Shown: positions 5,261 through 5,729 of the stretch, piece by piece
Layout: each line of letters opens with the position of its first letter
How positions within the stretch are numbered: position 1 is the stretch's first letter
Source of the DNA: Kosmotogaceae bacterium
Lineage (GTDB): Bacteria; Thermotogota; Thermotogae; Petrotogales; Kosmotogaceae
Length of the DNA stretch: 5,729 nucleotides
Assembly: GCA_003444085.1 (NCBI GenBank)
Contig: DLVL01000030.1
Coordinates: 13,741 to 19,469 of the forward strand
Direction of reading: 5' to 3'
Notes under the pieces: generated by a model
Told to the model about the DNA's origin: nothing
What the model saw: only the letters and a program-made list of their open reading frames with translations
Database searches by the model: none
Program-made: the position numbers and the translations under genes

Positions 5261-5729
5261 TTGAAAAAACTCTGTCCTCTCATAGTGATAATACCCTTTC
5301 TGGCTATCACTTTAATCATGTTTACGGCACTCACAAATTTGGAGATATCTGTGGAGTTTGATAGCCTGCTTCCGGAGGGTTCTGAAGCGATCCAGAACAT
5401 GCAGAAAATGGATAGTTCCTTCGGAGAGTCGAAAGAGATGCTTCTCATCGTAAAGACCGACAACATACTCAATCCTGAGACATCAAAACGAATCTTTTCA
5501 GCCATTGAGAATCTCAAGAATCATGATGGGGTTCTCACAGTAAGGTCGATCTTTGATGCAGCGGATATATCTTTCAGTGGAGGGCTGGAGACAAAACCGT
5601 ACTTCAAAAACGGAATCCCTTTGGAAAATGCAGACGAGATTCTCAGCAACCGCCTGTACGTCGGAAATCTGGTCAGTGCGGATGGAAGCACCTTGTTTAT
5701 TCCAGTGCTCATAGAAGAAAATGTATCCT
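5261..5729 (+). CDS. RND superfamily (MMPL-type) transporter, N-terminal part (runs off right edge)
   Basis: The first 156 codons of a large membrane protein are visible. It starts MKKLCPLIVIIPFLAITLIM, with one transmembrane helix at about residues 4-25. An extracytoplasmic domain follows, beginning VEFDSLLPEGSEA and continuing FGESKEMLLIV, the typical opening of MMPL/RND exporters (helix, then F-SLLP-GS, a conserved FG, then a beta strand). These proteins use ion gradients to move lipids or hydrophobic compounds across or out of the inner membrane; the substrate here is unknown. The TTG start is chosen because GGAG (5248-5251) lies 9 nt upstream and the signal-anchor begins at once. It is divergent from the ADP-ribosylglycohydrolase gene. 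The remaining helices lie outside the window, so the subfamily cannot be set. Confidence 0.85.
   Translation, partial: MKKLCPLIVIIPFLAITLIMFTALTNLEISVEFDSLLPEGSEAIQNMQKMDSSFGESKEMLLIVKTDNILNPETSKRIFSAIENLKNHDGVLTVRSIFDAADISFSGGLETKPYFKNGIPLENADEILSNRLYVGNLVSADGSTLFIPVLIEENVS

Noticed and set aside
1..5729. CRISPR array, tRNA or rRNA genes, insertion sequences
   Set aside because: No regularly spaced repeats, tRNA-like folds, transposase frames or terminal repeats were seen on either strand.

Overview
The window looks like chromosomal DNA of a Thermotogota bacterium, probably near Mesotoga or Kosmotoga. The grounds are moderate GC, heavy AGA/AGG use for arginine, strong AGGAGG-type ribosome binding sites with frequent TTG and GTG starts, and a broken gene whose conceptual protein resembles, from memory, the unusual Thermotoga maritima nitroreductase TM1586. 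The assignment is inference; no rRNA or marker gene is present.

Layout. (1) Positions 1-669, minus strand: panD (aspartate 1-decarboxylase, pantothenate/CoA pathway), then after 1 nt the start of a tRNA(Met) cytidine acetate ligase gene that runs off the left edge. (2) Positions 670-953: a divergent intergenic region with candidate promoters, an inverted repeat over the panD -10 and a direct repeat before xseA. (3) Positions 954-3584, plus strand: a tight three-gene operon of a divergent exonuclease VII large subunit (xseA-like), a small subunit (xseB-like) and a cytoplasmic trypsin-fold serine protease, with gaps of 4 and 8 nt. (4) Positions 3586-4273, minus strand: a TM1586-type nitroreductase pseudogene with two in-frame stops and one frameshift. 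(5) Positions 4275-4376: a 32-codon orphan reading-frame tail. (6) Positions 4374-5150, minus strand: an ADP-ribosylglycohydrolase-family protein. (7) Positions 5151-5260: a divergent promoter region, then the start of an RND/MMPL-family membrane transporter that leaves the right edge.

The part most worth attention is the xseA-xseB-protease operon. Both nuclease subunits have drifted well away from the usual family motifs yet keep the candidate catalytic residues and the subunit-interaction helices, and they are tightly linked to a protease with an intact-looking His/Asp/Ser set, a charged helical insertion and no signal peptide. This may be a specialised nuclease-protease module rather than the housekeeping exonuclease VII. 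By contrast, the downstream minus-strand region appears to be decaying.
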